Below are positions 62,863 to 64,000 of a stretch of 64,000 nucleotides of DNA, in pieces. How positions within the stretch are numbered: the stretch's first letter is position 1; each line of letters starts with the position of its first letter. The position numbers and the translations under genes are program-made. The notes under the pieces are model-generated. The model was given only the letters and a program-made list of their open reading frames with translations, searched no databases and was not told the origin of the DNA. Origin of the DNA: Pseudomonas hygromyciniae (GTDB lineage Bacteria > Pseudomonadota > Gammaproteobacteria > Pseudomonadales > Pseudomonadaceae); assembly GCF_016925675.1 (NCBI RefSeq), contig NZ_CP070506.1:3966501-4030500 (forward strand). Reading direction: 5' to 3'.

Positions 62863-63696
62863 ATGAAAAAGGCACTGCACGGCGCAACCGTTTTACTCAC
62901 ACTCCTCGGCGGCGGGGAGGCTGTCGCGGTGGAATGGATGAACAACAGCGTAGGATTTCGCTACGGGCAACAGTTCACCAACCCAAACAACCCCAACGAC
63001 TTCAGCAAACGCATCTACAGCTTCACCCATGCCAGCGGCTACCAGTACGGCAGCAACTTTCTCCATCTCGACGTATTCCTTTCCGACAGCCGCGACCCGC
63101 GCAAGGGCACCGACCACGGTGGCAGCGAAGTGTATGCGGTCTACCGGCACCAACTGTATGCATCACGGGTATTCGACAGGCCAGTGGGCACCGGGCTGAT
63201 CAAGGATTACGCGCTGACCCTGGGCTTCGATGCCAACCGCAACAACAACCTGGCGTCGGCCAAAAAACGCGCCGTGGTGCTCGGGCCGACCCTGAAGTTC
63301 AATACCGTCGGGGTGCTGGACCTGAGCCTGATGTACTACAAGGAAAACAACCATTCTGGCATCCCCGGTGCGAAGGATCCGAACCACACCTTCGACGACA
63401 CCTACATGCTTAACCTGACCTGGATGCGCCCGTTCGAAATTGGCAACCATGGCGCGAAGTTCCAGGGGTTCATCAACCATGTCGGTGACAAGGGCCATGA
63501 CTACAACAGTCGCGACACCGCCGCCGAAACCCTGATGCGCACCGCGCTGATGGTTGCCGTACGGCCAGGTAAAAGCGTCAAGCCCAACCTGTACCTGGGG
63601 GTGGGCTACGAATACTGGCATAACAAATTCGGTGTGGATGGCGGCCGAGGTAGCCGTACCTCGACGCCAACCGTGAACATGGAAGTGACGTTTTAA
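62863..63696 (+). CDS. Nucleoside-specific channel-forming outer membrane protein (Tsx/OmpK-like)
   Basis: 277 aa from the ATG at 62863 (AAGGA 9 bases upstream). A signal peptide ([21 protein letters not shown]) precedes a beta-barrel with [15 protein letters not shown], the aromatic girdle pattern [18 protein letters not shown] and a C-terminal Phe (MEVTF) needed for barrel insertion. Tsx-type channels let nucleosides and bases cross the outer membrane, a fit with the nearby NCS2 permease. Its stop overlaps that of the convergent transporter (TTAA). Confidence 0.9.
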   Translation: MKKALHGATVLLTLLGGGEAVAVEWMNNSVGFRYGQQFTNPNNPNDFSKRIYSFTHASGYQYGSNFLHLDVFLSDSRDPRKGTDHGGSEVYAVYRHQLYASRVFDRPVGTGLIKDYALTLGFDANRNNNLASAKKRAVVLGPTLKFNTVGVLDLSLMYYKENNHSGIPGAKDPNHTFDDTYMLNLTWMRPFEIGNHGAKFQGFINHVGDKGHDYNSRDTAAETLMRTALMVAVRPGKSVKPNLYLGVGYEYWHNKFGVDGGRGSRTSTPTVNMEVTF

Positions 63697-64000
63697 GCGG
63701 CCGCCAACTGCGACTCATCCGACTTGGGCCGCGCCAGCCAGTAACCCAACACCGCCAGCGGCGCGGTCGCCAGCATCACGATGGCGGTGATCTGCAAGGG
63801 CTCTTCGATCAGCGACGACACCAGCAGGCTGGCGACGAAGCACAAACCCAATTGCAGAGTGTTTTGCAGCGCGGCAGCCTTGCCGGAGTTTTCCGAAAAA
63901 GGCATCAGCGCATTCGCCACCACAATCGGGTAGCTGGCGCCGTTGACCAGGGCCATCAGGCAGAACGGAATCAGCAAGGTGGTCAGTGTCGGCACCGTCA
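63693..64000 (-). CDS. Bcr/CflA-type MFS drug transporter, C-terminal part
   Basis: Only the last 100 or so residues are inside the window; the gene continues beyond 64000. It has three membrane helices, with the segment [28 protein letters not shown] matching the penultimate region of the Bcr/CflA subfamily (DHA1 drug exporters). The stop overlaps that of the Tsx-like gene by 4 bases (TTAA). Confidence 0.85.
   Translation of the reverse strand, partial: TVPTLTTLLIPFCLMALVNGASYPIVVANALMPFSENSGKAAALQNTLQLGLCFVASLLVSSLIEEPLQITAIVMLATAPLAVLGYWLARPKSDESQLAAA

Overview
The window reads as chromosome from a Pseudomonas of the fluorescens group. Reasons: dense GC-rich genes with Pseudomonas-typical products, many REP/REPIN palindromes of the GTAGGAGCGAG, GTGGCGAGCGGG and GTGGGAGCGGG types, a SoxR-controlled MexHI-OpmD-like pump, and an IbpA gene with a ROSE thermometer. 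All family names come from reading the translations by eye; no database was searched.

Layout. 0-2.4 kb: the 3' part of a PAS-GGDEF-EAL protein. 2.4-6.1 kb: an AT-richer accessory operon on the minus strand, led by a good HrpL-type promoter (hrp box, 6003-6030). It holds a proline-rich protein, a frameshifted papain-like protein and a papain-like protein with two copies of the domain; these look like type III secretion substrates. 6.4-24.5 kb: mostly core genes (ibpA, dusC, thioesterase, hydrolase, TetR, a duplicated tRNA-Ala/tRNA-Glu pair, gltX, EmrAB-type efflux, uvrB, tyrB-type aminotransferase, LysR/aldehyde dehydrogenase pair, PAS-GGDEF protein, chrA). 24.6-29.5 kb: an accessory patch with low-GC hypothetical genes, a PfpI-like protein, a gene split by an IS30-family element, and five copies of a short dispersed repeat. 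29.5-35.9 kb: argC with a divergent LysR gene, a graveyard of gene ends (31.6-32.3 kb), a secreted protein, a nested REPIN, GST, small conserved proteins and a TrmK-type methyltransferase. 35.9-42.1 kb: an RND pump operon whose promoter carries a SoxR box inside a 19-bp spacer, divergent from soxR. 42.4-48.4 kb: transporters, bestrophin, a transglutaminase-type protein, ArsR-rhodanese and GNAT. 48.4-52.1 kb: a D-amino-acid module (XRE-cupin regulator, DauA-like dehydrogenase, RidA, YkvI-like transporter) beside a fragment of an agmatine deiminase-type gene. 52.1-53.3 kb: mug, a membrane protein and tRNA-Asn. 54-59 kb: an IclR-controlled organic acid cluster (CoA transferase, acyl-CoA dehydrogenase, AAHS-type transporter). 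59.2-60.2 kb: a decayed peptidase-like gene. 60.1-63.7 kb: a nucleobase permease, LysR and Tsx-like porin. The window ends in a Bcr/CflA-type transporter.

Most novel candidates: the hrp-box operon with its pseudo-protease/protease tandem and a homopolymer frameshift; REPINs that have entered reading frames or carry mirrored insertions; and the SoxR-RND-TrmK operon, in which a tRNA methyltransferase start overlaps the pump's last stop codon.
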